The notes: a model not told the origin generated them from the sequence alone. A stretch of DNA of 35,379 bases from Segetibacter sp. (GCF_025963695.1 NZ_JAOQAH010000054.1:1-35379); one strand, 5' to 3'; positions 1 to 7,614 are shown, counted from the first letter of the stretch. Made by a program: numbers and translations.

Positions 1-2
1 CT

Positions 3-380
3 TTGGCAACAGTTTACCAGACCGGTATAAATCTTTCGTTCCAGGAATGGGGGCTGCCTGCACCTGACGCATCTTATTTTGCAAAGGCTGATGTTGCTTT
101 AACCGGCGCTGCCGGTACCGGTGCTAACTTTAAGCAAATTTCTCTTCAACGTTATATTGCGGCTTATCCAAATGGCCTGCAGGGATGGAATATTTGGAGA
201 AAGAGTGGTTATCCTGTTTTAACGCCTGCTCCCGATGCGACTAATTCGAGCAAGCAGATACCTCGTCGTTATACCTACGGCACTGGTGAATATGGATCAA
301 ACCGGGAAGCCACAGAGGCAGCTGCGGCTTCTATTGGCGGTGATTCGCAGGATACGCGTGTTTGGTGGGACAAACAATAA
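3..380 (+). CDS. SusD/RagB-family outer-membrane lipoprotein, C-terminal part only
   Basis: The reading frame is already open at the window edge, so this is the last 125 or so residues of a longer gene. The TTG at position 3 is not a credible start. The C-terminal pattern fits the SusD-like family of surface lipoproteins that bind ligand for a SusC-type TonB-dependent channel: ISLQRYIAAYPNGLQGWNIW, then an IPRRYTYGTGEYGSN segment and a terminal VWWDK. The RRY.YG.GEYGSN and WWD ending resembles the branch often called SusD-like 2. The next gene, 44 bases downstream, encodes a DUF1735-type lipoprotein, a usual partner at the end of such loci. The matching susC would lie to the left of the window. 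Ligand unknown. The family call is firm; the subfamily is less so. Confidence 0.82.
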   Translation: MATVYQTGINLSFQEWGLPAPDASYFAKADVALTGAAGTGANFKQISLQRYIAAYPNGLQGWNIWRKSGYPVLTPAPDATNSSKQIPRRYTYGTGEYGSNREATEAAAASIGGDSQDTRVWWDKQ

Positions 381-424
381 TGAAAAATATTTATTTATTT
401 ATTAATAAAAGTCAGTAAAGTAAT

Positions 425-1357
425 ATGAGAAATAAATTTTTGAATGGCTTCCTTGTCTTAATAGCGGGATTGACGTTCACATCATGTATCAAGAATAATA
501 TAACACCACTAGAGGATGGAATTGGCAGTTCATTCATTACAATTAGCCAGGCTCCTGAAAATAAAATTTTCTTTACTCCATTTTCTGATGTAAGAACTGT
601 ACCATTATTGTCAGTAAGAAGGGATGTTGCTTCCAACGCCGGCCTGAACAACACGATGACAGTTAAGATCGAGGTAAACAGTGACAGTGTGAAAAATTAT
701 AATACGGCACACGGTACCAAGTACGAGGTACTTCCGGACAGTTTGTATACGATTGGGGCAGGAGTAACAAAGTCTGGAAATGTTTTTACAATGACCTTGA
801 ATCCCGGAGAGTTTGAGAAGGATTTTAATATAGCCTTAAATGGTGCTAAGTGGGATCTTTCACGTATTTACGCACTTGCTTTTAAAGTTGTCGATCCAGG
901 CGGATTGAAAGTGCTAACAGGAACTAATGAAGTGATTACGCTTTTAAGTATTAAAAATCAGTATGATGGTATTTACTCGGTTGAGTCAGGTAATGTACAA
1001 AGGTATACTGCACCTGGTGTACCAACTGTCGGTGATGCTTTAAATGGCTCTCTGGCAGGGAACCCTGATGTAACATTGTCTACTGCTGGTCCAACTACCG
1101 TGCTGGTAACAAATTTAAAATGGGGTTCGGGAAGCGGCTCCGGAGTTGCTGGTATAGACAACCTGCAAGCTACAGTGAACCCGGCAACCAATTTAGTAAC
1201 TATGAAAGCTTTGGGCAACGCGACACTGACAAATATGGAAGGAAAAGTAAATAGATATGACCCGGCAACTAAAACGTTTTACATGTCTTTTATCTGGAAT
1301 CCGACTGGAAGTGTCAGAACATACGAGATAGTTTTAAAATATAAAGGACCAAGATAA
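425..1357 (+). CDS. DUF1735-type lipoprotein of a SusCD locus
   Basis: A 310-residue lipoprotein. It starts with a short basic and hydrophobic signal and a lipobox ending TSC, so Cys21 should be lipidated. Residues about 30-165 resemble the DUF1735 (BT_3987-type) beta-sandwich domain, with the pattern V.I.VNSDSV..YN..HGTKYEVLP.S.Y and a later PGEF.K.F.I. The C-terminal part, about 170-310, is beta-rich, ends in YEIVLKYKGPR and has no motif I recognise. Proteins of this kind follow susD in many Bacteroidota polysaccharide-utilisation loci and are thought to help hold glycan at the cell surface. It follows the SusD fragment by 44 bases and is followed by a strong terminator, so it is probably the last gene of that operon. 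No enzyme gene of the locus is visible here. Confidence 0.8.
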   Translation: MRNKFLNGFLVLIAGLTFTSCIKNNITPLEDGIGSSFITISQAPENKIFFTPFSDVRTVPLLSVRRDVASNAGLNNTMTVKIEVNSDSVKNYNTAHGTKYEVLPDSLYTIGAGVTKSGNVFTMTLNPGEFEKDFNIALNGAKWDLSRIYALAFKVVDPGGLKVLTGTNEVITLLSIKNQYDGIYSVESGNVQRYTAPGVPTVGDALNGSLAGNPDVTLSTAGPTTVLVTNLKWGSGSGSGVAGIDNLQATVNPATNLVTMKALGNATLTNMEGKVNRYDPATKTFYMSFIWNPTGSVRTYEIVLKYKGPR

Positions 1358-1375
1358 AACTTGATAAAGGAAGAT

Positions 1376-1415
1376 AAAAATACCAACGGCCGCAAAAGCG
1401 GCCGTTGGTATTTTT
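1376..1415 (+). terminator. Rho-independent terminator after the DUF1735 gene
   Basis: Perfect 13-bp GC-rich stem (1381-1393 with 1398-1410) around an AAAA loop, flanked by A5 on the left and T5 on the right, so the hairpin extends to 18 bp. It begins 18 bases after the stop codon of the DUF1735-type gene and closes the left-hand SusCD locus. The symmetric A and T runs mean it could also work on the other strand. Confidence 0.93.
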
Positions 1416-1534
1416 ATGATAACGACTAATGAAAAAGTTATTACACTACAGATGTTCCCCGATAATTTCTTAAAAAGAAGTTGTAGCAATACCAGGTTTA
1501 CTAATAATCAGGAATATGTAACCACATGTTTCTT

Positions 1535-1542
1535 TACATTTG
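1535..1542 (+). promoter_or_regulatory. Bacteroidota -7 box TACATTTG for the DUF3467 gene
   Basis: Exact match to the TAnnTTTG -7 pattern known from Bacteroidota sigma-A promoters, 16 bases before the ATG at 1559. Transcription would begin about 1547-1549, giving a leader of only some 10 bases. No convincing TTTG -33 element is visible at the usual distance. Confidence 0.55.
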
Positions 1543-1558
1543 CTACCAAATCTAATTT

Positions 1559-1870
1559 ATGGCTGAACAACAGACGCCCAATCAAATAAACATCGAGATA
1601 AGCGAAGAAGTAGCAGAAGGCACTTATGCAAATCTTGCCATAATTACTCACAGCCATGCAGAGTTTGTGATGGACTTTGTAAGCGTTATGCCCGGCACCC
1701 CTAAAAGCAAGGTTAAGAGTCGCATTATATTTACTCCTATGCATGCCAAGCGCTTCCTAAGGGCCCTTGAAGACAATGTAAATCGTTATGAAGCGGCCAA
1801 CGGAACTATACAAGACATGGAGCAGGTTGACATACCATTAAATTTTGGCGGACCTACAGCACAGGCTTAA
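1559..1870 (+). CDS. DUF3467 domain protein, small cytosolic protein of unknown function
   Basis: A 103-residue protein without signal peptide or membrane segment. The core matches DUF3467: EEVAEGTYANLAIITHSHAEFVMDF, then VMPGTPK.KVKSRIIFTPMHAKRFLRAL and a downstream N..RYE. Members are about 100 residues and common in Bacteroidota; I know no established biochemical role. The ATG is supported by the -7 box just upstream and the alanine-rich MAEQ start. It stands alone between a terminator on the left and a convergent arsS-like gene on the right. Sure of the family, nothing can be said on function. Confidence 0.85.
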   Translation: MAEQQTPNQINIEISEEVAEGTYANLAIITHSHAEFVMDFVSVMPGTPKSKVKSRIIFTPMHAKRFLRALEDNVNRYEAANGTIQDMEQVDIPLNFGGPTAQA

Positions 1871-2051
1871 GCAACCCAAGCCCTAAAGGGGCTTTAGACG
1901 GCTTATGGCTGTTTTGCTTATTTTTTCCCTACAGAAGGAAAACCTCTTTCAATCGTTTCCTATCGCTCCGAGTAAGCCTTGCTATGGTGGCTTCAAAGAC
2001 AAAGGCTTATTTACTCTCAATCTTCGGTAGGAAGCGCCGTTTAGCGCGGCA

Positions 2052-3113
2052 TTATGTTACAGTGCCGCCACAACTTGATCCTGCTCCTGCCGCACAACCA
2101 TAACAATGTTGATTCACAATAATCTCCCTCCTGTTTAACGCTGCTGTATCAAATTCCGAGATGTGTTTTTTTGCGGAGCTAACTTTAAGATCAAGCATTT
2201 GATTAAAATCGCAATCATATAGAAATCCATCCCATCCAATCGAGATCGTGTTTCTGCACATTACATTTGCTGCCGCAACAGGGTTAAAAGCAGCAATTAA
2301 TTTCTCCATATACTTCTCGTAGTTGCCACTATTTAAAAGATAATCGAGGTAACGGCTAATGGGCAGGTTTGTAATTGTAAAGAGGTTGTTGAACACAATA
2401 CCAAAGTCTTTCACTAATGCATCCTTATATTCTAATTCGAGGCTAGACTGGTTAGGCGGAAGAAAGGCGCCAGCGGGATTGTAAACAAGGTTTAAAATAA
2501 GGCCTGAACCTGGCTGTCCATAACCCACCGCGTTCAGCATTTTTAATGCCTTAATTGAATCCTCAAATACTCCGTCGCCACGCTGCCGGTCTGTTCTTTC
2601 ACGTGAATAGGAGGGAAGCGATGAAACAACTTCAACACCGTGTTGTTTAAAGAAATGAGGAAGGTCGTTGAAACGTTTGTTAGCAAGAATGATCGTAAGG
2701 TTGCAACGTACAATAATATGCCTGTCGAGAACTTTTATCTTCTCTACAAACCATCGAAAATCCGGGTTCAACTCCGGAGCGCCGCCGGTTAAATCAACGA
2801 TACCTATCGATGGATTTTGGGTTAATGCATTTATACAAAGCTGCATGGTTTCCGGGGTCATAATTTCTTTTCGGTCAGGGCCGGCATCAACATGGCAATG
2901 TTTGCAAACCTGGTTACACATCTTGCCAACATTTACCTGGAATATTTGAAGATTGGTTGGACGTAACGGGAATAATCCAACCTTTTCCATATTCTGCTGA
3001 AAAGGAATTAACCTGTATAAATTGTGATTGTCGCTTTCCAGTAACTCAACCTGGTAATGCGCATCCGCTAATATATTCCCTTTTGCTTTTAGCGATTTCG
3101 TTTCCTTTATCAT
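2052..3113 (-). CDS. arsS: ArsS-like radical SAM protein with Cys-rich C-terminus
   Basis: A 353-residue radical SAM enzyme. The iron-sulfur cluster motif CNQVCKHC gives Cys66, Cys70 and Cys73 in the CX3CX2C spacing. It is followed by HVDAGPDR and the SAM-binding glycine motif LTGGAPELN. The C-terminal half shows MCRNTISIGWDGFLYDCDFN and ends in CYGCAAGAGSSCGG, the Cys-rich tail of the arsenosugar/SeCys-type radical SAM family, where some relatives carry selenocysteine. ArsS attaches a 5-deoxyadenosyl group to dimethylated arsenic on the way to arsenosugars. No ArsM methyltransferase lies in the window, so the arsenic role is inferred. The ATG at 3113 is preferred over a TTG at 3140 because GGAGG stands five bases before it. 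It follows the DUF547 gene by 41 bases and is probably co-transcribed. Confidence 0.82.
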   Translation of the reverse strand: MIKETKSLKAKGNILADAHYQVELLESDNHNLYRLIPFQQNMEKVGLFPLRPTNLQIFQVNVGKMCNQVCKHCHVDAGPDRKEIMTPETMQLCINALTQNPSIGIVDLTGGAPELNPDFRWFVEKIKVLDRHIIVRCNLTIILANKRFNDLPHFFKQHGVEVVSSLPSYSRERTDRQRGDGVFEDSIKALKMLNAVGYGQPGSGLILNLVYNPAGAFLPPNQSSLELEYKDALVKDFGIVFNNLFTITNLPISRYLDYLLNSGNYEKYMEKLIAAFNPVAAANVMCRNTISIGWDGFLYDCDFNQMLDLKVSSAKKHISEFDTAALNRREIIVNQHCYGCAAGAGSSCGGTVT

Positions 3114-3118
3114 GCTTA

Positions 3119-3123
3119 CCTCC
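3119..3123 (-). promoter_or_regulatory. Shine-Dalgarno GGAGG deciding the arsS-like start
   Basis: On the minus strand GGAGG is followed by a five-base spacer and ATG. Strong Shine-Dalgarno sites are rare in this window, as usual for Bacteroidota, and this one selects the ATG at 3113 over the upstream TTG. Confidence 0.65.
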
Positions 3124-3154
3124 GCGAAGATTAAATTCAATTATGTTCTTTTTT

Positions 3155-3937
3155 TTATTCAACCTTGTAATTCTCTAGAAAAAGGCTCCAATTGTATTTT
3201 CTAAACCTGATAGAGGGGGTTTTGCTCGGCGGAATAAGTTCTAGTTGATGCAGCAATGCCAACATTTTTTTCTTACCGCCAAAGTCGTTTCTAAACCAAC
3301 CCATTATTGCCGGCAGTGCCACGCTATTATTTTTTTCATCGTATTCAACTTCACCTTGCAAATACACTTTTGTTGCCATATTTAATTGCTTATCCAGTTG
3401 TTCCCGATTGTAGAAGGCAATGGGCGGGCAACTCTTAGCACCACAGTTCAGTGAAAAGTGAATTCTATAATCTACACTATCGACCCTTTGGTCTTTTTCG
3501 AACGACGATGGAAACCATTTGTTTAAATACCCCAAACTCCATTTTACTTTTGAATGTCTCAGCATACCATGTTCAATATCATCAAGGCTTAACTTTTTGC
3601 CTGCAATGCTTATTTGTTTGTCTCCGAAAAAAGAGCTCCTGTTTTTATACTTACCCGGATTTTTTGTAAGGATAACCTGGGTGAAAGCATTATAGATATT
3701 AATCCAAAAAGTTTTTTTATAGGTATCATTAGGTAGTTGCGCCGTAAGGGCTGATTCTGTTATGCCTTCAACTACTTTTACAAGTGAGTCTGTTGGTTCA
3801 TGGGTTTTTGCCTGCAATAATAATTGTTGTGATATTTCAATAATATTTACTTCTTCAAAACGCTCCTTAACCTTTTCATTCACGTTGCCGCACATTATAA
3901 ATAAAGGTAATAAAATTAAATACGAGCTGATTTTCAT
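3155..3937 (-). CDS. DUF547 domain lipoprotein
   Basis: A 260-residue protein with an N-terminal hydrophobic stretch and the lipobox-like end LFIMCGN, so Cys16 is a likely lipidation site. The body matches DUF547: FWINIYNAFTQV at about residue 77, then DDIEHGMLR, FSLNCGAKSCPPI at about 165-177, and a C-terminal FRKYNWSLF. The conserved Cys within CGAKSCPP suggests a catalytic or redox residue, but the family has no firmly established reaction that I know. It lies directly upstream of the ArsS-like radical SAM gene on the same strand with a 41-base gap, so the two likely form an operon. Its envelope position contrasts with the cytosolic partner. Family certain, role open. Confidence 0.85.
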   Translation of the reverse strand: MKISSYLILLPLFIMCGNVNEKVKERFEEVNIIEISQQLLLQAKTHEPTDSLVKVVEGITESALTAQLPNDTYKKTFWINIYNAFTQVILTKNPGKYKNRSSFFGDKQISIAGKKLSLDDIEHGMLRHSKVKWSLGYLNKWFPSSFEKDQRVDSVDYRIHFSLNCGAKSCPPIAFYNREQLDKQLNMATKVYLQGEVEYDEKNNSVALPAIMGWFRNDFGGKKKMLALLHQLELIPPSKTPSIRFRKYNWSLFLENYKVE

Positions 3938-4337
3938 ACCAGGTTTACTTGAGGTTGGAGCGAATTATGTAAAACAAAAAAGAATGGATGTTTGTTGCAG
4001 GAAAACCGGAGCTATTGTTTGTAATGGATGGCTTTTTTGCTGGTGTTGCTTTTAAATTTAGTTAGTAAGCCCGGCGATAAAAACTAAATTTATTTGGTTT
4101 CAAGCAATAGTTCTTAGTGGTTCTTTTGTTGTGTCACACCCTTCAACGGCATACTTTTAAGGAGCAAAAGAATGGGAAACTTTGTTGAAACGAAATATAA
4201 AGTACAAGGGTGCGACGCAACAAAAGATTCATAGTAGTAATTACGAGCGGTTAATAAAAAAGTAGTTCACCTTTAAAGTTGCTGTAAATAGAATGAAGCT
4301 AATAACGCTTTCAAGGCTGAATTTGCAATTACCCAAA
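3938..4337 (-). other. 400-base intergenic gap with one inverted-repeat element
   Basis: Lies between the 5' end of the DUF547 gene and the 3' end of the GCS2-like gene. The only structure I see is the inverted-repeat element at 4119-4230. The stretch next to the DUF547 start must hold its promoter, but no clear TAnnTTTG box is visible. The rest is AT-rich without a credible gene. Confidence 0.6.
4119..4230. repeat. Intergenic inverted-repeat element, copy 1 (two arms)
   Basis: The left arm 4123-4143 and the right arm 4206-4226 are inverted copies. The left reads CTTTTGTTGTGTCACACCCTT and the reverse complement of the right is the same with two changes (GCGTCG for GTGTCA). Similarity continues weakly to 4119 and 4230. 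The 62-base interior has no reading frame. The same arms recur at 21104-21240, singly at 15921-15941, and as a core at 26948-26962, so this is a dispersed family rather than a chance palindrome. Size and lack of coding capacity fit a REP- or MITE-like element. No target-site duplication is obvious. Confidence 0.75.
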
Positions 4338-5447
4338 TCAGTTCACTAAAAACTGGTCGTGAATAAAATCTGCAACCGAAACCAGACTATTTGTTTCTTT
4401 AAATACAGCCAGCTGGCGGTCAGCCCCTGTACCATTTTCAAGCATTTTATGTACATGTGCAATGGCATGCCTGCTGCCTAACTGGTCAACTACGTCATCT
4501 ACAAAATCCAGTAATTCATAAATGAGTACCCGTGTATTTACTTCTGATTCTTTCCCGAAATCTATCATAGTGCCGTCAATTCCATACCGGCCCGCGCGCC
4601 ACTTATTTTCGTTAATAAGCAGCCGTGAATACATAATGAAATTTAGGTTTTTACTACGCAGCATATAAAGCTTAGCACAAATGGCCTGGAACAAAGCGGC
4701 AATAGCAATGGTTTCGCTAATAGTCATGGGTACGTCGCAAATACGAAACTCAACCGTATTGAAGAACGGGTGTACCCGCAAATCCCACCAGATCTTTTTG
4801 GCATTGTCAATGCAATTGGTTTTTACAAGCAGCTTTATATAGTTGTCGTAAGCTTCGATGCTTTCAAAAAAATCAGGAATACCTGTGCGGGGAAACTTGT
4901 CAAATACCTTCGTTCGAAACGATTTATAACCTGTAAGGCGTCCCTCCCAAAAAGGTGAATTAGTGCTGAGCGCATACACGTGTGGAAGAAAATACCGGGC
5001 TGAGTTGGCAATATGAATTGCCATTTCGCGGCTTTCCATGCCTACGTGAACGTGGAGGCCAAAAATAAGATTGCTTCGGGCAGCTTCCTGTAATTCGTTA
5101 ACGATTGCGTTGTATCGTGCGTGGTCTGTTATTAACTGTCTTTCCCAGTGGCTGAAAGGATGTGTGCCCGAGGCGCCCACCCATAAACCAAGATCACCGG
5201 CAATCTTTGAAATAGTATGGCGTAATGTTGTTACATCTCGTAATGCAACGTCTATATTTTCGCAGATATCGGTCCCCACCTCAACAACGGCCTGGTGCAT
5301 TTCAGCTTTTACCTGGTCGCGAATAACCTTCTGGCCCTCAGAAACAATTTTCTGCTCATGGCTCTTCAACTCACGGGTCTGAGGGTCCATAACCATGTAT
5401 TCCTCCTCGATACCTAAAGTAAAATGCTTATAGTTAATTGGTCCCAT
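4338..5447 (-). CDS. Carboxylate-amine ligase of the GCS2 / YbdK family
   Basis: A 369-residue soluble protein of the glutamate-cysteine ligase type 2 (YbdK) family, whose members join a carboxylate to an amine using ATP. Visible motifs: FTLGIEEEYMVMDP at the N-terminus with the metal-binding acidic cluster Glu14-Glu16, VEVGTDICENI, FGLHVHVGM at about 135, NSPFWEGRLTGYKSFR, and WWDLRVHPFFNTVEFRICD at about 221-239. Length is normal for the family. Many members do not make gamma-glutamylcysteine and their substrates are unknown. It is the second gene behind an ATP-grasp ligase (108-base gap, same strand), with a divergent esterase beyond. The combination points to assembly and trimming of a small amide- or peptide-bonded metabolite, which is inference. 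Confidence 0.88.
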   Translation of the reverse strand: MGPINYKHFTLGIEEEYMVMDPQTRELKSHEQKIVSEGQKVIRDQVKAEMHQAVVEVGTDICENIDVALRDVTTLRHTISKIAGDLGLWVGASGTHPFSHWERQLITDHARYNAIVNELQEAARSNLIFGLHVHVGMESREMAIHIANSARYFLPHVYALSTNSPFWEGRLTGYKSFRTKVFDKFPRTGIPDFFESIEAYDNYIKLLVKTNCIDNAKKIWWDLRVHPFFNTVEFRICDVPMTISETIAIAALFQAICAKLYMLRSKNLNFIMYSRLLINENKWRAGRYGIDGTMIDFGKESEVNTRVLIYELLDFVDDVVDQLGSRHAIAHVHKMLENGTGADRQLAVFKETNSLVSVADFIHDQFLVN

Positions 5448-5555
5448 AGTTACTAACGTGAAAATTTTAAAATTTAAAAATGTGTCATTTTTTGGACTGG
5501 CTCATTTTCAAATTGTGCGGTTCTGTAATGAATGTATCAAGCTATTAGGCCATTT

Positions 5556-6509
5556 TTAAATTAGGCTCTGGTTGCTGCTGCTTCTCTTTACATATTCACC
5601 CCAGGTTAAATTGTCGTTATCAGGTTCATGAGATTGGGCTTTTTCTATTGCAAAGGTTGCCGCGGTTTCTACCACCCAGTCAAAGTTTTCCTGGCCAACG
5701 CTATTTATGTCAGCATCTGGAGCGGGGTTACAGAAATCGATAGCATAAGGTACACCATCTCTTAATGCGAGTTCTACCGTATTAAAATCATAACCGAGGT
5801 ATTTGTTTATCCGCAACACAATTTCTTCCATCTGCTTAAGCTTTTCTTCGCCAGGTGCAAAATCGGCTACGTACCTAAGGTGAAATGGATTTCTTGGTTC
5901 GTACGGCATAATTCGCACATACTTTCCTCCTATGCAATAGCACCGGTAATATTCTTCAAAAATAATTTCTTCCTGCAGCAGCATTACCAGTTCGCCCGTT
6001 TCTCCATGTTTTTGTAAAAACTCGTCTTTATTTTCCATTCTGTAAACACTTTTCCAACCGCCGCCAGCAAAGGGTTTCATGTAGGCAGGAAAGCCGATGT
6101 AACTAAAAATGCTGTCCCAGTCTAAAGGATAGGCAAGATTGCTAAATGACTCGCCGGTTGTATCAGGAGGTAGTTGGTAAGAAGGTAGTATAACTGTTTT
6201 GGGAACAGGTACCCCTATTTTGGTAGCGAGACAGTTGTTGAAAAACTTCTCATCCGCGCTCCACCAAAAGGGATTATTGATAACAGCAGCTCCACATAAA
6301 GCTGCATTTTTTAAATAAGCGCGATAAAAAGGAACATCCTGGCTTATACGATCGATAATGACTGAATACTCTGTTGGTTCTCCCTGCACGACCTTGTCTA
6401 TTCGTACCGGTTCGGCAACAATTCCGTCTATCCCTTTGCTGTTTACCCTGTCAATAAACGCCGTTGGAAAACTTCTTTCTTTTCCGTGGAGGATGCCAAT
6501 CTTTTTCAT
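5556..6509 (-). CDS. ATP-grasp ligase partnered with the GCS2-type enzyme
   Basis: A 317-residue ATP-grasp protein. The nucleotide-binding lysine and glycine-rich loop are YMKPFAGGGWKSV (Lys145). LLQEEIIFEEYYRCY at about 177-191 supplies the adenine-contact strand and the E.YRCY segment. The metal-binding end is TVELALRDGVPYAIDFCNPAPD with Glu246, Asp258 and Asn261. The N-terminal region (KKIGILHGKERSFPTAF) resembles the pre-ATP-grasp domain of RimK/DdlB-like ligases. Such enzymes couple an acyl-phosphate intermediate to an amine; the substrate cannot be read from sequence. It is the first gene of a minus-strand pair with the GCS2-type ligase, and shares a 265-base divergent promoter region with the esterase gene. 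Confidence 0.87.
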   Translation of the reverse strand: MKKIGILHGKERSFPTAFIDRVNSKGIDGIVAEPVRIDKVVQGEPTEYSVIIDRISQDVPFYRAYLKNAALCGAAVINNPFWWSADEKFFNNCLATKIGVPVPKTVILPSYQLPPDTTGESFSNLAYPLDWDSIFSYIGFPAYMKPFAGGGWKSVYRMENKDEFLQKHGETGELVMLLQEEIIFEEYYRCYCIGGKYVRIMPYEPRNPFHLRYVADFAPGEEKLKQMEEIVLRINKYLGYDFNTVELALRDGVPYAIDFCNPAPDADINSVGQENFDWVVETAATFAIEKAQSHEPDNDNLTWGEYVKRSSSNQSLI

Positions 6510-6592
6510 AAGCAGTGTATGTTTATAAAGTTTTTTAAATTAGTGGTACAGTGACGCTTTTTAGTTTTGTCCGTGCAGTTACTATGACATAA

Positions 6593-6664
6593 ATAGTGTA
6601 CCACCGCCATAGTCGTACCTGATATTATTTTACTTATAGTACCAGTAGTTACACTGATACTATA
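6593..6664. promoter_or_regulatory. Repeated ATAGT-GTACC motif and dyad in the divergent ligase/esterase region
   Basis: Three related copies lie in tandem: ATAGTGTACC at 6593-6602, ATAGTCGTACC at 6609-6619 and ATAGTACC at 6636-6643. A 12-bp dyad with 11 matches (6635-6646 with 6653-6664, six-base loop) overlaps the third copy. The region separates the ATP-grasp gene from the esterase gene, so it is a candidate operator for both, or a leader hairpin for the esterase. No exact -7 box was found for either gene. Confidence 0.4.
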
Positions 6665-6774
6665 GTTACTCTTCCTTAATATTTTAAAATTACTTCAATA
6701 AATATTTGCGAGGACCCTTTATTGAAGTAAAGGGAATTTTAAAAGCAATATTACTTATAGCTTTACCTATAATT

Positions 6775-7614
6775 ATGGACGAAGGAAATTTAGCAGTGCA
6801 AGAAAAAAGTTATTCTACCCTGAAGATTGAAGAACAAGTAATCTATTCCGAATATCTGGAAAGAGATGTAATAGTTGACATTTATCTGCCAGGTAAACTT
6901 GATCTAACAAAAGAAATCGATCTACTACTTATTAATGATGGACAGGACCTAAGAACAATGGATTTTGCAGCAATAGTTGATTCATTAATTTTTTTAGGGC
7001 ACATTCATCCTATCATATTTGCAGGTATTCATTGTGGGGCAGACAGGATGAATGAATATGGTACTGCGTGCAGTACAGATTACAAAGGAAGAGGCGCAAA
7101 AGCAGGCTTGTATAACAAGTTTATTTTAGACGAACTACTGCCTTTTATAAAAACAGCATGTAATGTTTCGTTGTTTAAAGAAAAGGCTTTTGCCGGTTTT
7201 TCGCTTGGAGGATTGAGTGCGATAGACATGGGTTGGAATCATTCGGAGGAATTTTCGAAAGTGGGGGTCTTCAGCGGATCATTGTGGTGGCGCCGGCGGG
7301 GATACGAAGACGAAGGTTATGACTGGGATAAGGATAGACTTATGCATTTGCAGGTACAAAAGGGAACGTATCGTCCATCGCTGAAATTCTTTTTTGAATG
7401 CGGTTGTTTAGACGAAACCGCGGATCGCAATAATAATGGAGTAATAGACTCAATTGAAGATACTATAGACTTAATAGAGGATTTAAAGACTCTCGGTTAC
7501 CAGCACGATCAAATTCATTATATGCAGCTTGAAGACGGTGAACATAATATAGAAACGTGGGCAAGAGCTTTACCTGCATTTTTAAAATGGGGTTGGGCAA
7601 GGGACCCGGTTTAG
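6775..7614 (+). CDS. Esterase / alpha-beta hydrolase of the enterochelin esterase-like family
   Basis: A 279-residue hydrolase. The nucleophile elbow is GFSLGG (Ser143) and a C-terminal His in LEDGEHNIETW (His257) completes the likely triad with an acid such as Asp213. INDGQDL, GRGAKAGLY and FSGSLWWRRR resemble the esterase D / Fes group. An EF-hand-like loop, DRNNNGVIDSIE, occupies about 217-228. The ATG at 6775 is chosen because homologous sequence begins soon after it. An in-frame TTG at 6706 would add a hydrophobic stretch that could mimic a signal peptide, so a longer secreted form cannot be wholly excluded. Divergent from the ATP-grasp/GCS2 pair, it may release or hydrolyse their product. 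It ends in a shared convergent terminator. Confidence 0.83.
   Translation: MDEGNLAVQEKSYSTLKIEEQVIYSEYLERDVIVDIYLPGKLDLTKEIDLLLINDGQDLRTMDFAAIVDSLIFLGHIHPIIFAGIHCGADRMNEYGTACSTDYKGRGAKAGLYNKFILDELLPFIKTACNVSLFKEKAFAGFSLGGLSAIDMGWNHSEEFSKVGVFSGSLWWRRRGYEDEGYDWDKDRLMHLQVQKGTYRPSLKFFFECGCLDETADRNNNGVIDSIEDTIDLIEDLKTLGYQHDQIHYMQLEDGEHNIETWARALPAFLKWGWARDPV

Noticed and set aside
1489..1502. ATACCAGGTTTACT shared with the stretch just before the DUF547 start (about 3937-3950)
   Set aside because: A single 14-base match in AT-rich intergenic sequence of this size is expected by chance; no arms or context support it.
1878..1925. Possible terminator after the DUF3467 gene
   Set aside because: The stem is only six bases and the T-rich tract stands well away from it.
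3114..3140. Longer start (TTG at 3140) for the ArsS-like gene
   Set aside because: ATG at 3113 has GGAGG five bases ahead and gives the normal family N-terminus; the extension would include the Shine-Dalgarno itself.
5461..5481. AT palindromes between the ATP-grasp and GCS2 genes
   Set aside because: Pure A/T runs form weak dyads by chance; no terminator or operator character.
6706..6774. Hydrophobic N-terminal extension (TTG at 6706) that would give the esterase a signal peptide
   Set aside because: The start is TTG, the stretch is AT-rich leader-like sequence, and no signal-peptidase site is evident. The ATG at 6775 fits the family better, though a longer form is not impossible.
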